A program made the translations under genes and the position numbers. Shown here one piece after another: positions 7,607 to 15,697 of a stretch of DNA of 45,088 nucleotides. Within the stretch, counting starts at the first letter, position 1, and every line of letters begins with the position of its first letter. The DNA comes from an uncultured Eubacteriales bacterium (GTDB taxonomy: Bacteria > Bacillota > Clostridia > Lachnospirales > Lachnospiraceae): NCBI GenBank assembly GCA_900318405.1, contig ONKP01000017.1, forward strand, positions 1 to 45,088. The letters run 5' to 3'. The notes beneath the pieces are model-generated. The model had not been told where the DNA came from and ran no database searches. It saw only the letters and a program-made list of their open reading frames with translations.

Positions 7607-8542
7607 ATGAGCACAGACACGAAGGAAGATACGCGTACAGCTTCAGAAAAAGAAGAACAGATACAGCAGATGTCGGGTCAAACAATGGCGGCAGGTTCGA
7701 GCTGGCAGAATTCTTCATTGCCTGAAGACATCGGAGAAGAAAAGATAAATATTCCGGAATGGCTGACGGTGGAGGAGACGTATGAGCCCACGAAAGACCG
7801 CGATCATTTTATCGGGAAGAGTATCATGAAGCTTCTCGGTATGCTGGCGGCGATCCGGGAGAATCCGGCTGTGCAGGGCAGGGGCGCCGGCGCGGTCATG
7901 CGCCTGGTGTTTACGCTGCTGTGTATCGTTCTGATGGCCGCCTCTCACAACATGGCATTTACCTATATCATTCTGGCAGCTTTTCTTCTCAGAGCCATGC
8001 TGCTGCCGGCCGACCGGCTGTCCGGTGTGTTCGGCGGCGCCGTGGGAACCGCGCTGTTTTCAGCCATCCTTTTGCTTCCATCTGCCTTCATGGCTGCACC
8101 CCGTACAATGCTGACTGTCTCCATCAAGGTATTTGTCTCGGTAGGACTGATCGGTCTCATGCGTGCTCTGGTCCCGTTTAATCAGATCACATCTGCTCTG
8201 AAGGTGTTTCATCTGCCGGATATTGTCATTTTTATTTTTGATATTACACTGAAATACATTGCCGTTCTCGGCAGTCTGTGCCTGGATATTCTGGTATCCC
8301 TGCGGCTCAGGTCCGTGGGGAAAAACCGCGACAAAAGTCATTCGGTGGGCGGTGTGCTGGGCGTTACCTTCCTGAAGTCAAAGGAGATGGCGGATGAGAT
8401 GTATGCGGCCATGACCTGCCGCGGATTCGAGGGGGAATACCGGAGAGCGCAGAAAAAATTACTTTCGACTGCCGATCTGCCGCTTCTGCTGTTTACAGGT
8501 TTTATCATGGCGGCGTATATTTATCTGGAGCTGGCGGTGTGA
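7607..8542 (+). CDS. cbiQ: Energy-coupling factor transmembrane protein CbiQ/EcfT
   Basis: A 311-aa protein, the T component linking CbiMN to the ATPase. The first roughly 85 residues are hydrophilic and acidic, an unusually long cytoplasmic leader; hydrophobic helices follow. The C-terminal half has the coupling region typical of EcfT, ADEMYAAMTCRGFEGEYR, which holds the Ala-Arg-Gly type motif contacting the ATPase. The start is uncertain: ATG 7607 has no clear Shine-Dalgarno site, and an upstream in-frame ATG at 7553 lies inside the 81-bp palindrome. cbiO follows after 4 bp. Confidence 0.85.
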   Translation: MSTDTKEDTRTASEKEEQIQQMSGQTMAAGSSWQNSSLPEDIGEEKINIPEWLTVEETYEPTKDRDHFIGKSIMKLLGMLAAIRENPAVQGRGAGAVMRLVFTLLCIVLMAASHNMAFTYIILAAFLLRAMLLPADRLSGVFGGAVGTALFSAILLLPSAFMAAPRTMLTVSIKVFVSVGLIGLMRALVPFNQITSALKVFHLPDIVIFIFDITLKYIAVLGSLCLDILVSLRLRSVGKNRDKSHSVGGVLGVTFLKSKEMADEMYAAMTCRGFEGEYRRAQKKLLSTADLPLLLFTGFIMAAYIYLELAV

Positions 8543-8546
8543 AAAA

Positions 8547-9257
8547 ATGATCAACAGAGATGAAAAGGTAATCGAACTTCAGAATATCTGCTTTGCCTAT
8601 CAGGGAGAGGTCGCTCTGCGTTACGTGACATTTGATGTATTCCGCGGAGAGACGGTCATTCTCCAGGGCCCGAACGGCTGCGGCAAATCGACGCTGATCC
8701 GTCTGCTGAACGGCATTGTTTATCCGGAACAGGGCACGTATCAGTTTGAGGGCAATGAGATCTCGGAAAAGACGCTGAAGGACAGTATTTTTTCAAAGAA
8801 GTTTCACCAGAAGATCGGCTATGTATTTCAGAATCCGGATGTGCAGCTGTTCTGCGCGAGTCTGGAGGAAGAGATCGCTTTCGGCCCGCGGCAGATGGGA
8901 CTTGATGAAGACGAGGTGCGGCGGAGGACGGACGACGTTATCCGTCTGACCGGACTGGATCACCTGCGGGAGAGGGCGCCGTATCACCTGAGCGGCGGGG
9001 AGAAAAAGAAAGCCGCCCTCGCGTGTGTGCTCTCGATGAATCCGGAGGTCCTGATCCTCGATGAACCGCTCGCCGGACTTGACAGGCGGACGCAGGCGTG
9101 GCTGACGGATTTCCTGCTGCAGCTGAAGGCGGCGGGAAAAACAATGGTCATTGCTACCCACGATGAAAAGCTGGCGCAGACGCTCGGAGACCGATATATT
9201 ATTTTTGACGACGATCACCGTGCGGTGGAGAAGATGCCGGACAGAATTCCTGAATGA
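8547..9257 (+). CDS. cbiO: Cobalt/nickel ECF transporter ATP-binding protein CbiO
   Basis: A 236-aa ABC ATPase: Walker A GPNGCGKST (41-49), Q-loop QNPDVQLF typical of ECF ATPases, signature LSGGEKKKAAL, Walker B VLILDEP with the following D-loop AGLD, and H-loop ATHD. It powers metal uptake together with CbiQ and CbiMN. It is a single ATPase gene, so it presumably acts as a homodimer, as in group I (dedicated) ECF systems. Near-overlap with cbiQ supports translational coupling. Confidence 0.92.
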   Translation: MINRDEKVIELQNICFAYQGEVALRYVTFDVFRGETVILQGPNGCGKSTLIRLLNGIVYPEQGTYQFEGNEISEKTLKDSIFSKKFHQKIGYVFQNPDVQLFCASLEEEIAFGPRQMGLDEDEVRRRTDDVIRLTGLDHLRERAPYHLSGGEKKKAALACVLSMNPEVLILDEPLAGLDRRTQAWLTDFLLQLKAAGKTMVIATHDEKLAQTLGDRYIIFDDDHRAVEKMPDRIPE

Positions 9258-9424
9258 ATAATGATAGCGGCACCGTTCCACGGGTTTGCGCGTTTACCGG
9301 TCGACGGCACTCGCTCGTCTTCGTAAAAATGATCTTCAGGCCGGGAATGTCCGAAAAGAAAGTCATGAATGAGTATAAGGAGTCAGGGAGGATCCCTGGC
9401 AGAGCTGAAAACAGGAGTAAGTAA

Positions 9425-10837
9425 ATGAAGAAAGCGGCTTTGCATAATCTGGGCTGCAAGGTGAATGCATATGAGATGGAAGCCATGCAGCAGATGCTGG
9501 AAGGAGCCGGCTATGAGATCGTACCGTTTGCGCCCGGCGCAGATGTCTATGTGATCAATACCTGTACGGTGACGAATATCGCCGACAGGAAGTCGAGGCA
9601 GATGCTTCACCGTGCAAAAAAAATGAACGAAAACGCTGTTGTTGTAGCTGTAGGCTGCTATGCACAGGTGCGCGGCAGAGAACTGGCTGTGGATCCGGAT
9701 GTGGATATTGTGATCGGAAGCAGCCGGAAGTCAGATCTGGTGAAGGAAATCCGGACCTGGGAGCAGGCGCATGAAAACAGCGGAAGCAATGCAGGCAGTA
9801 TGCAGAGAACGCAGGAAAATACAGCCGCGGATGCTGCGCAGACCGATATCGGCTCGTGGAAGCGGGATACATCTTATGAGAAGCTGGAAATCGATCGCAC
9901 GGAAGAGCATACGCGCGCGTTCATCAAGGTACAGGACGGATGCAATCAGTTCTGCTCCTACTGCATTATTCCCTATGCGCGGGGGAGAATACGCAGCCGG
10001 GATCCGGAAGATGTGGTGGAGGAGATCACACGCCTCGCTGCCACAGGCGTGAAGGAAGTTGTCATCACGGGCATCCACCTGTGTTCTTACGGGGCTGATC
10101 TGAAGGATAATCAGCATAATCATGAGGCTGTGACGTCTGTGTATCCTGCACGCAACTGCATGGCACTGCTGCAGCTTCTGCAGAAAGTGCATGAGATCGA
10201 CGGCATTGAGCGGATCCGTCTCGGTTCTCTCGAGCCGGGTTACATGAGCGAGGCCTTCATCCGGGGGCTGGCGGAGCTCCCGAAGGTGTGTCCGCATTTT
10301 CATCTGTCCCTGCAGAGCGGCTGTGCCAAAACGCTGCGGGCCATGAATAGGAAATATACGCCCGCGGATTTTTCGGAGACGGCTGCCCTGTTCCGCAAAT
10401 ACTATGAACATCCGGCGCTCTGCACCGATATCATCACAGGCTTTCCGGGAGAGACGGACGAGGATTTTGAAGAGTGCCGGGCTTTTGTGGAGAGCATACA
10501 CTTTTTCGAGACGCATATCTTTCCCTACTCCCGGCGGGCCGGGACAAGGGCAGCAGCAATGCCGGACCAGAATACCGAAGCCGTCCGCCGGAAACGCGGC
10601 GAGGTCCTGCGGCAGCTGGACCACGAGCGGAGAAAGGAATTTCTGCGCTGGTATCTGGGAAAGCCGGTGGAGGTGCTCTTTGAAGAGCAGACAGAGGTCA
10701 ACGGACGGCTGTACTGGATGGGACATGGCCGGGAATACCAGAAAGTGCTGCTGATGGATTCGCGGGATCTGTCCAACCGGATCGTGACGGTCACAGCGGC
10801 GCAGATCGTCGGTGATGATTACATCCTTGGCTATTGA
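9425..10837 (+). CDS. mtaB: tRNA t6A37 methylthiotransferase MtaB
   Basis: A 470-aa radical-SAM methylthiotransferase that converts t6A37 to ms2t6A37 in tRNA. The N-terminal domain (UPF0004) has the three cluster cysteines in LGCKVN, NTCTVTN and VGCYAQ. The radical-SAM site is CNQFCSYCIIPYARGRIRSR, and a C-terminal TRAM domain follows from about residue 400. CIIPYARG and overall order fit MtaB rather than MiaB or RimO. The ATG is preceded by AGGAG at 9 nt. The gene stands alone between cbiO and the ireB operon. Confidence 0.92.
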   Translation: MKKAALHNLGCKVNAYEMEAMQQMLEGAGYEIVPFAPGADVYVINTCTVTNIADRKSRQMLHRAKKMNENAVVVAVGCYAQVRGRELAVDPDVDIVIGSSRKSDLVKEIRTWEQAHENSGSNAGSMQRTQENTAADAAQTDIGSWKRDTSYEKLEIDRTEEHTRAFIKVQDGCNQFCSYCIIPYARGRIRSRDPEDVVEEITRLAATGVKEVVITGIHLCSYGADLKDNQHNHEAVTSVYPARNCMALLQLLQKVHEIDGIERIRLGSLEPGYMSEAFIRGLAELPKVCPHFHLSLQSGCAKTLRAMNRKYTPADFSETAALFRKYYEHPALCTDIITGFPGETDEDFEECRAFVESIHFFETHIFPYSRRAGTRAAAMPDQNTEAVRRKRGEVLRQLDHERRKEFLRWYLGKPVEVLFEEQTEVNGRLYWMGHGREYQKVLLMDSRDLSNRIVTVTAAQIVGDDYILGY

Positions 10838-10901
10838 TTGAATGCGCTGTGAAGATTATAATCGGGCGGAGTGCGCCGAAGTTAGAGCGTATGCCGGCGG
10901 C

Positions 10902-10930
10902 TTGTCAAGCGCATCCGCATAGTCTATAAT
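10902..10930 (+). promoter_or_regulatory. SigmaA-type promoter for the ireB operon
   Basis: TTGTCA (10902-10907), a 17-bp spacer and a perfect TATAAT (10925-10930). About 180 bp of leader follow before ireB. Confidence 0.72.
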
Positions 10931-11107
10931 TAAGGTTGCGCTAATTTGAGCTGCGCACGAGAGTGTCATGGAGAAGGCGGCTCACGGATACATTGCAACA
11001 CAGAAAAAACTCGTTGAAACCTGTATGCAGAAAACCACAGGCTATAGATCGTACTGCCGAACTGCACCGTGGTCGGTCCGTATTACAGTATAAGGATGGT
11101 GTGCCAT

Positions 11108-11386
11108 ATGGAAGATTTAGGAAATACACAATTTTTTCAGGTAAATCCGGAGAATGAGGTTCCGGTCAAACATGTCCTTGATACCGTTTATCATGCGATG
11201 GAGGAGAAGGGCTATAACCCGGTCAATCAGATCGTCGGTTATATCATGTCCGGAGATCCGACCTATATTACCAACCATAACGGCGCGCGCAGCATGATCA
11301 TGAAAGTGGAACGCGACGAAATCGTGGAGGAGCTTCTCAAGGAGTATATCAAGAACGAATCCTGGAAGGACACCGACGAAGCTTGA
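11108..11386 (+). CDS. ireB: IreB family regulatory phosphoprotein
   Basis: A 92-aa protein of the IreB/YrzL (DUF965) family. Characteristic segments are TQFFQV, VYHAMEEKGYNP.NQIVGYIMSGDPTYITNHNGAR and the C-terminal EIVEELLKEYI. In Enterococcus, IreB is a substrate of the Ser/Thr kinase IreK and affects cephalosporin tolerance; that role is family knowledge, not visible here. The ATG at 11108 follows AAGGATGG. It precedes ruvX by 17 bp, the same order as yrzL-yrrK of Bacillus. Confidence 0.93.
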   Translation: MEDLGNTQFFQVNPENEVPVKHVLDTVYHAMEEKGYNPVNQIVGYIMSGDPTYITNHNGARSMIMKVERDEIVEELLKEYIKNESWKDTDEA

Positions 11387-11403
11387 GATAAGGGAACATT
11401 CTG

Positions 11404-11844
11404 ATGAGAATCCTCGGACTTGATTACGGATCCAAAACGGTCGGTGTAGCGGTGAGTGATCCGCTGCAGATCACGGCCCAGGCACTGGAGACGATCTGGC
11501 GCCCCAGAGAGACGAAGCTCCGGCAGACACTGGCGCGGATCGATGAACTGTGTCACCAGTATGAGATTGAGCATATTGTGATCGGTTATCCGCTGCACAT
11601 GGACGGCGGTATGAGCGATACGGCGGAAAAAGCCCTGGCGTTTCGGGATATGGTCGTGAAGCGCACGGGCATTGAAGCTACGATGTGGGATGAAAGGCTG
11701 ACAACAGCTGCTGCGGGAGATATTCTGGATGAGGCAGGACTGAAAGACAGGCATGAGCGCAAGGCGGTGATCGATCAGATCGCGGCCGGCTTTATTCTGC
11801 AGGAATATCTGGACCGATACGGAAAAAATGCATCGCGGGAGTAA
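11404..11844 (+). CDS. ruvX: Holliday junction resolvase-like nuclease RuvX (YqgF)
   Basis: A 146-aa RNase H-fold protein. It starts MRILGLDYGSKTVGVAVSD, holding the first catalytic Asp, and has VIGYPLHMDG and the conserved WDERLTT. Family members process pre-16S rRNA and were proposed to be resolvases. Full length. The 3' end approaches or overlaps the DUF1292 gene, indicating translational coupling. Confidence 0.94.
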   Translation: MRILGLDYGSKTVGVAVSDPLQITAQALETIWRPRETKLRQTLARIDELCHQYEIEHIVIGYPLHMDGGMSDTAEKALAFRDMVVKRTGIEATMWDERLTTAAAGDILDEAGLKDRHERKAVIDQIAAGFILQEYLDRYGKNASRE

Positions 11845-11851
11845 TAAGGGA

Positions 11852-12115
11852 TTGAAGAAAGAAAAAATCACTTTTGACGGTGAAAACGGCGAAAAGCAGG
11901 AGTTTTATGTAGAGGAGGAAACGAGGATAGCCGGAACGGACTATCTTCTTGTCACAGATTCGGCAGAGGATGATGCCGAAGCCCTGATCCTGAAGGACGT
12001 TTCCGCGGAGACGGATCAGGAGGGAAAGTATGTCATCGTGGATGATGACGTGGAATTGGAAGCTGTCGCGCGCATTTTTCAGGAGATGCTGGGCGACGAA
12101 GTTGATCTGCAGTGA
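11852..12115 (+). CDS. DUF1292 domain protein (YrzB family)
   Basis: A small acidic protein (about 87 aa) in the place of Bacillus yrzB, right after ruvX. It shows the DUF1292 pattern KITFDGENGEKQEFYVEEE, then DYLLVTD and DDDVELEAVARIFQEML. The start is either TTG 11852 (GGGAG 10 nt upstream, gives KKEKITF as in relatives) or ATG 11828, which would overlap ruvX by 17 bp. No biochemical function is known for the family. Confidence 0.82.
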   Translation: MKKEKITFDGENGEKQEFYVEEETRIAGTDYLLVTDSAEDDAEALILKDVSAETDQEGKYVIVDDDVELEAVARIFQEMLGDEVDLQ

Positions 12116-12188
12116 GCACCGGCTGCGCCTGATGTCTGCGTGACGAACAGACGGATGAGCGTTCCCTGTGCCACAGGATCGGAAGTGT

Positions 12189-12228
12189 TGTTTTCGGCTG
12201 CAGAGCGAAAGGCAGCCGACGGAAAACA
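12189..12228 (+). promoter_or_regulatory. Hairpin in the rnj leader
   Basis: TGTTTTC (12189-12195) pairs with GAAAACA (12222-12228), and GGCTGC (12196-12201) with GCAGCC (12212-12217), with a 4-nt bulge between. It ends 8 nt before the GGAGG of the downstream ribonuclease J gene. A role in its control (for example autoregulation) is a guess. Confidence 0.5.
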
Positions 12229-12245
12229 GAATATGGAGGTTATTT

Positions 12246-13925
12246 TTGAGCAGTAAGAGGAATGCGCCTGCTCCGAAGAGCAGGCTGAAGATCATCCCTC
12301 TGGGCGGTCTCGAGGAAATCGGCATGAATATCACGGCCTTCGAGTACGAAGACAGCATCGTGGTTGTCGATTGTGGCCTGGCCTTCCCGGATGATGATAT
12401 GCTTGGGATCGATCTGGTTATACCGGACATTACTTATTTAAAACAGAATATTGACAAAGTGAAGGGATTCGTGATCACCCATGGTCATGAGGATCACATC
12501 GGCGCGCTGCCCTATGTGCTGCGCGAGATCAATGTTCCTATCTATGCGACGAAGCTCACCATGGCGCTGATCGAGCACAAGCTTGAGGAGCACGATATGC
12601 TCCAGGGCGTCAAGCGCAAGGTGATCAAATTCGGACAGTCCATCAATCTCGGAAATTTCCGTATTGAATTTATCAAGACAAATCACAGTATTCAGGATGC
12701 GGCGGCGCTGGCGATCTACTCGCCTGTTGGGACGATCGTTCACACGGGTGATTTCAAGGTGGATTACACGCCGGTATTCGGCGATGCCATCGACCTGCAG
12801 CGTTTTGCCGAGATCGGAAAAAAAGGCGTGCTCGCCCTGATGTGCGACAGTACGAATGCTGAGCGGCCGGGCTTCACGATGTCGGAGAAGACCGTCGGAA
12901 GAACGCTTGACGTTATTTTTTCCGAGCACAGGAAACAGCGGCTGATCATCGCCACGTTCGCCTCGAACGTGGACCGTGTGCAGCAGATCATCAACGCGGC
13001 TTACAAGTACGGCCGGAAGGTCGTGATCGAGGGTCGCAGCATGGTGAATATCATTTCCATCGCGTCGGATCTCGGTTATCTGAACATTCCGGAGAACACG
13101 CTGGTGGATATCAACCAGATGCGGAATTATCCGGATGAAAAAATGGTCCTCGTGACGACCGGAAGCCAGGGTGAATCGATGGCTGCGCTGTCCCGTATGG
13201 CAGCGGATATTCACAAGAAGGTCACGATCAAACCGGGTGATCTGATCGTGTTCTCATCGCACGCGATTCCGGGCAATGAGAAGGCCGTTTCGAATGTCAT
13301 CAACGAGCTCTATGAAAAGGGCGCAGAGGTGATCTTCCAGGATGTCCACGTGTCAGGCCATGCCTGCCAGGAGGATATCAAGCTGATCTATTCGCTGGTG
13401 AAGCCGAAGTACGCAATCCCGGTGCACGGTGAGTACCGTCATCTGGTCGCGCAGAAAAATATTGCGCTGGAACTCGGTATTCCGAAGCAGAATATTTTTA
13501 TCATGAAGACCGGTCAGGTGCTGGAGCTCAGTCAGAACAGCGCAAAGATCACCGGAACCGTGGAGACCGGAGAGGTTATGGTCGACGGTCTTGGCGTGGG
13601 CGATGTGGGAAATATCGTGCTTCGCGACAGGCAGCACCTGTCAGAGGACGGTATCATGATCGTCGTCATGACGCTGGACAGGGCGAGCGGTACACTGATT
13701 GCCGGACCGGAAATCGTCTCCAGAGGCTTCGTCTATGTGCGTGAATCCGAGGACCTGATCGACGAGGCACGCAATGTCGTGGACGATGCAGTCAATGAAT
13801 GTCTGGATGCGCATATCACGGACTGGGGCAAGTTAAAATCTACGATTAAGGATGCACTGGGAAGCTTTGTATGGAAGCGTACGCAGAGGCGCCCGATGAT
13901 CCTTCCGATTATTATGGAGGCATAA
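12246..13925 (+). CDS. rnj: Ribonuclease J
   Basis: A 559-aa metallo-beta-lactamase/beta-CASP ribonuclease with 5'-3' exo- and endonuclease activity in mRNA decay and rRNA maturation. The metal site HGHEDH is at residues 79-84; GTIVHTGDFK, DSTNAERPGFT, the beta-CASP SSHAIPGNE and VSGHACQEDIK follow, then the C-terminal domain. The start is TTG 12246 with GGAGG 5 nt upstream; the frame is open to 12168, but that part contains the leader hairpin. It interrupts a Bacillus-like yrz/yrr gene string, where no RNase J gene occurs. Confidence 0.94.
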   Translation: MSSKRNAPAPKSRLKIIPLGGLEEIGMNITAFEYEDSIVVVDCGLAFPDDDMLGIDLVIPDITYLKQNIDKVKGFVITHGHEDHIGALPYVLREINVPIYATKLTMALIEHKLEEHDMLQGVKRKVIKFGQSINLGNFRIEFIKTNHSIQDAAALAIYSPVGTIVHTGDFKVDYTPVFGDAIDLQRFAEIGKKGVLALMCDSTNAERPGFTMSEKTVGRTLDVIFSEHRKQRLIIATFASNVDRVQQIINAAYKYGRKVVIEGRSMVNIISIASDLGYLNIPENTLVDINQMRNYPDEKMVLVTTGSQGESMAALSRMAADIHKKVTIKPGDLIVFSSHAIPGNEKAVSNVINELYEKGAEVIFQDVHVSGHACQEDIKLIYSLVKPKYAIPVHGEYRHLVAQKNIALELGIPKQNIFIMKTGQVLELSQNSAKITGTVETGEVMVDGLGVGDVGNIVLRDRQHLSEDGIMIVVMTLDRASGTLIAGPEIVSRGFVYVRESEDLIDEARNVVDDAVNECLDAHITDWGKLKSTIKDALGSFVWKRTQRRPMILPIIMEA

Positions 13926-13927
13926 TC

Positions 13928-14287
13928 ATGACAGGCAGCTACGCGGCAGGCAGTGATATTGATGATAAACTTGGAGCTCTGATCCGCGCCATGCGGAATT
14001 CGGAGGACTACCGCCGTTATCAGCGGCTGGAAGCCGAGCTCTCAACCAATCCTGACCTGAAGCGGTCTGTTGACAACTATCGCCGCAGGGTTTTCGAAAT
14101 GCAGAATTCCAATCGCGATATTTTTGACGAGACAGACTATGCCATACATGATTTTGATCAGCTGGCAAAGGATCCGCTGGCGGCGGACTATCTGGATGCG
14201 GAGAACAGCGTCTGCGGTATGATCCGCAAAGTTGTGGATGCGATCTCTGAGGAAGTCATTGTCAGACTGCCGGATGACGGCAACTGA
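13928..14287 (+). CDS. YlbF/YmcA family regulator
   Basis: A 119-aa, mostly helical protein. The com_ylbF pattern is visible as LIRAMRNSEDYRRYQRLEAEL, NPDLKRSVDNYRRR and DEFDQLAKDP-like DFDQLAKDPLAADYLDAE. In Bacillus, YlbF/YmcA/YaaT form a complex that works with RNase Y in mRNA maturation, which suits its place just 2 bp after the RNase J gene. The ATG at 13928 has GGAGG upstream, and the Shine-Dalgarno lies within the end of rnj, so the two are coupled. Confidence 0.85.
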   Translation: MTGSYAAGSDIDDKLGALIRAMRNSEDYRRYQRLEAELSTNPDLKRSVDNYRRRVFEMQNSNRDIFDETDYAIHDFDQLAKDPLAADYLDAENSVCGMIRKVVDAISEEVIVRLPDDGN

Positions 14288-14318
14288 CAGATGCAGAATG
14301 TAACAGGAGGTTCGGTTT

Positions 14319-14759
14319 ATGGCCGACAGGAATAAGGAACAGGACAGTCTTGGCTACCGGGTGGCTATCGGCGGCATCCGCGCGGTGCTGTCTGTGCTGA
14401 TTGCCATCGCGCTTGTCGTACTTCTGGTTTTTCTCGCCCGCCGGGCTTACAGCCTGGGATACGAAGTGTTTGACGAGCAGCCGGTGGACAGCGGAGACGG
14501 ACGGGCCGTGACAGTGACGATCACAGATGATATGTCTGTTCGGCAGATCGGTATGCTTCTGAGGTCTGAGGGACTGCTGACGGAGAGCGTTGAGGCGTTC
14601 CAGATTCAGGAGTTCATCTCGGAATATCACGGAGATATTCTGCCCGGCACCTATACCCTGCGCACGTCCATGACGGCGGATGATATGTTTCCGATTCTCG
14701 CGCAGGCGGAACCGGATGCATCGGAATCCTCGGGGGACACGGTGTCATCGACTTCCTGA
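14319..14759 (+). CDS. Short MltG/YceG-like membrane protein without catalytic domain
   Basis: A 146-aa protein with one membrane helix (about 21-41) and an extracytoplasmic region with ITDDMSVRQIGMLLRSEGLL and PGTYTLRTSMTADDMFPIL, the LysM-like N-terminal subdomain of endolytic transglycosylase MltG. Full MltG enzymes are around 330-380 aa and carry the catalytic Glu in a C-terminal domain that is absent here. Its position before trmR matches Bacillus yrrL (mltG). It probably binds glycan or partners but cannot be a transglycosylase by itself. It ends in a normal Ser/Thr-rich tail, so it does not look like a simple frameshift. Confidence 0.75.
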   Translation: MADRNKEQDSLGYRVAIGGIRAVLSVLIAIALVVLLVFLARRAYSLGYEVFDEQPVDSGDGRAVTVTITDDMSVRQIGMLLRSEGLLTESVEAFQIQEFISEYHGDILPGTYTLRTSMTADDMFPILAQAEPDASESSGDTVSSTS

Positions 14760-14831
14760 TAAAGCCTTGTCATTGGTTTGATAACGAGATACAACCCCGC
14801 ACATCGGTGAGATAATTTATAGAGTATGGGG

Positions 14832-14845
14832 TATCACATGTGATA
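14832..14845. promoter_or_regulatory. Perfect 14-bp palindrome upstream of trmR
   Basis: TATCACATGTGATA is its own reverse complement, 26 bp before the trmR start. CCCCGCA (14795-14801) and TGCGGG (14846-14851) can pair around it. This may be an operator or part of a leader hairpin; no regulator is assignable. Confidence 0.4.
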
Positions 14846-14871
14846 TGCGGGTTTTCTGAGAGGACAGACAA

Positions 14872-15513
14872 ATGATCGTTGATGAACGTATGCTCACTTT
14901 CATCAATTCCCTTGACCGGGGCCTTACGCCTTTTCTGGAGGATCTCCGGGAAAAAGCAGAGAAGGATGAAGTCCCGATCATCCGGCGCAACATGCAGAGT
15001 TTTCTGCGGACCTGGCTGACGATCACGAAACCGACGGCGATTCTGGAGATTGGAACTGCCGTCGGTTTTTCTGCGATTCTGATGGCCTCGTACGGAGACC
15101 CGACTGCGAAGATCACGACGATCGAGGATTTCGACAGGAGGATCCCGGTGGCGCGAGAGAATTTCCGGAAATCGGGCTATGAGGACCGTATTACCCTGCT
15201 CGAGGGCGATGCTGCGGAGATCCTTCCGAAGCTCGAGGGACCATATGATTTTATTTTTCTGGATGCGGCAAAGGGACAGTACATTCGATTCCTGCCGGAG
15301 ATCCGGCGGATGATGCGGTCAGGCAGTGTGCTGATCGCTGACAATGTCCTGCAGGGCGGCGACATCATAGAGTCACATTACATCGTCGAACGGCGGAATC
15401 GGACGATCTACCGGCGGATGCGCGAGTTCCTTCGCGCGATCGAAGATGATGAGGGACTGGAGAGCTGTGTGCTGCCTGTCGGAGACGGCATCAGCATTTC
15501 CGTAGCCCGATGA
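14872..15513 (+). CDS. trmR: tRNA 5-hydroxyuridine methyltransferase TrmR
   Basis: A 213-aa class I O-methyltransferase of the YrrM/TrmR type: SAM site LEIGTAVGFSAILMA, acidic loop TIEDFDRR, FIFLDAAKGQY holding the metal-binding Asp, and ADNVLQGG. The adjacent U32-family gene (trhP) makes ho5U34 in tRNA and TrmR methylates it to mo5U34, so the neighbouring pair supports this over a generic catechol O-methyltransferase. The ATG follows GAGAGGA. Order as in Bacillus yrrL-yrrM-yrrNO. Confidence 0.87.
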   Translation: MIVDERMLTFINSLDRGLTPFLEDLREKAEKDEVPIIRRNMQSFLRTWLTITKPTAILEIGTAVGFSAILMASYGDPTAKITTIEDFDRRIPVARENFRKSGYEDRITLLEGDAAEILPKLEGPYDFIFLDAAKGQYIRFLPEIRRMMRSGSVLIADNVLQGGDIIESHYIVERRNRTIYRRMREFLRAIEDDEGLESCVLPVGDGISISVAR

Positions 15514-15697
15514 GTAATGGGAATGTAAGACAGGATACATGATCGGGGCGGATGCATCTCACAGGATGCTTCGTATGTGCGGCGATGAGGCGCATGTCGT
15601 GATCAAGAGATGAAACCCCGGGCGGATTTCATGATGCGCCGCTTACAGCCGGATTCTGTCATGAACCGATGATGCGGCACAGAGAACGGAGAGAACA

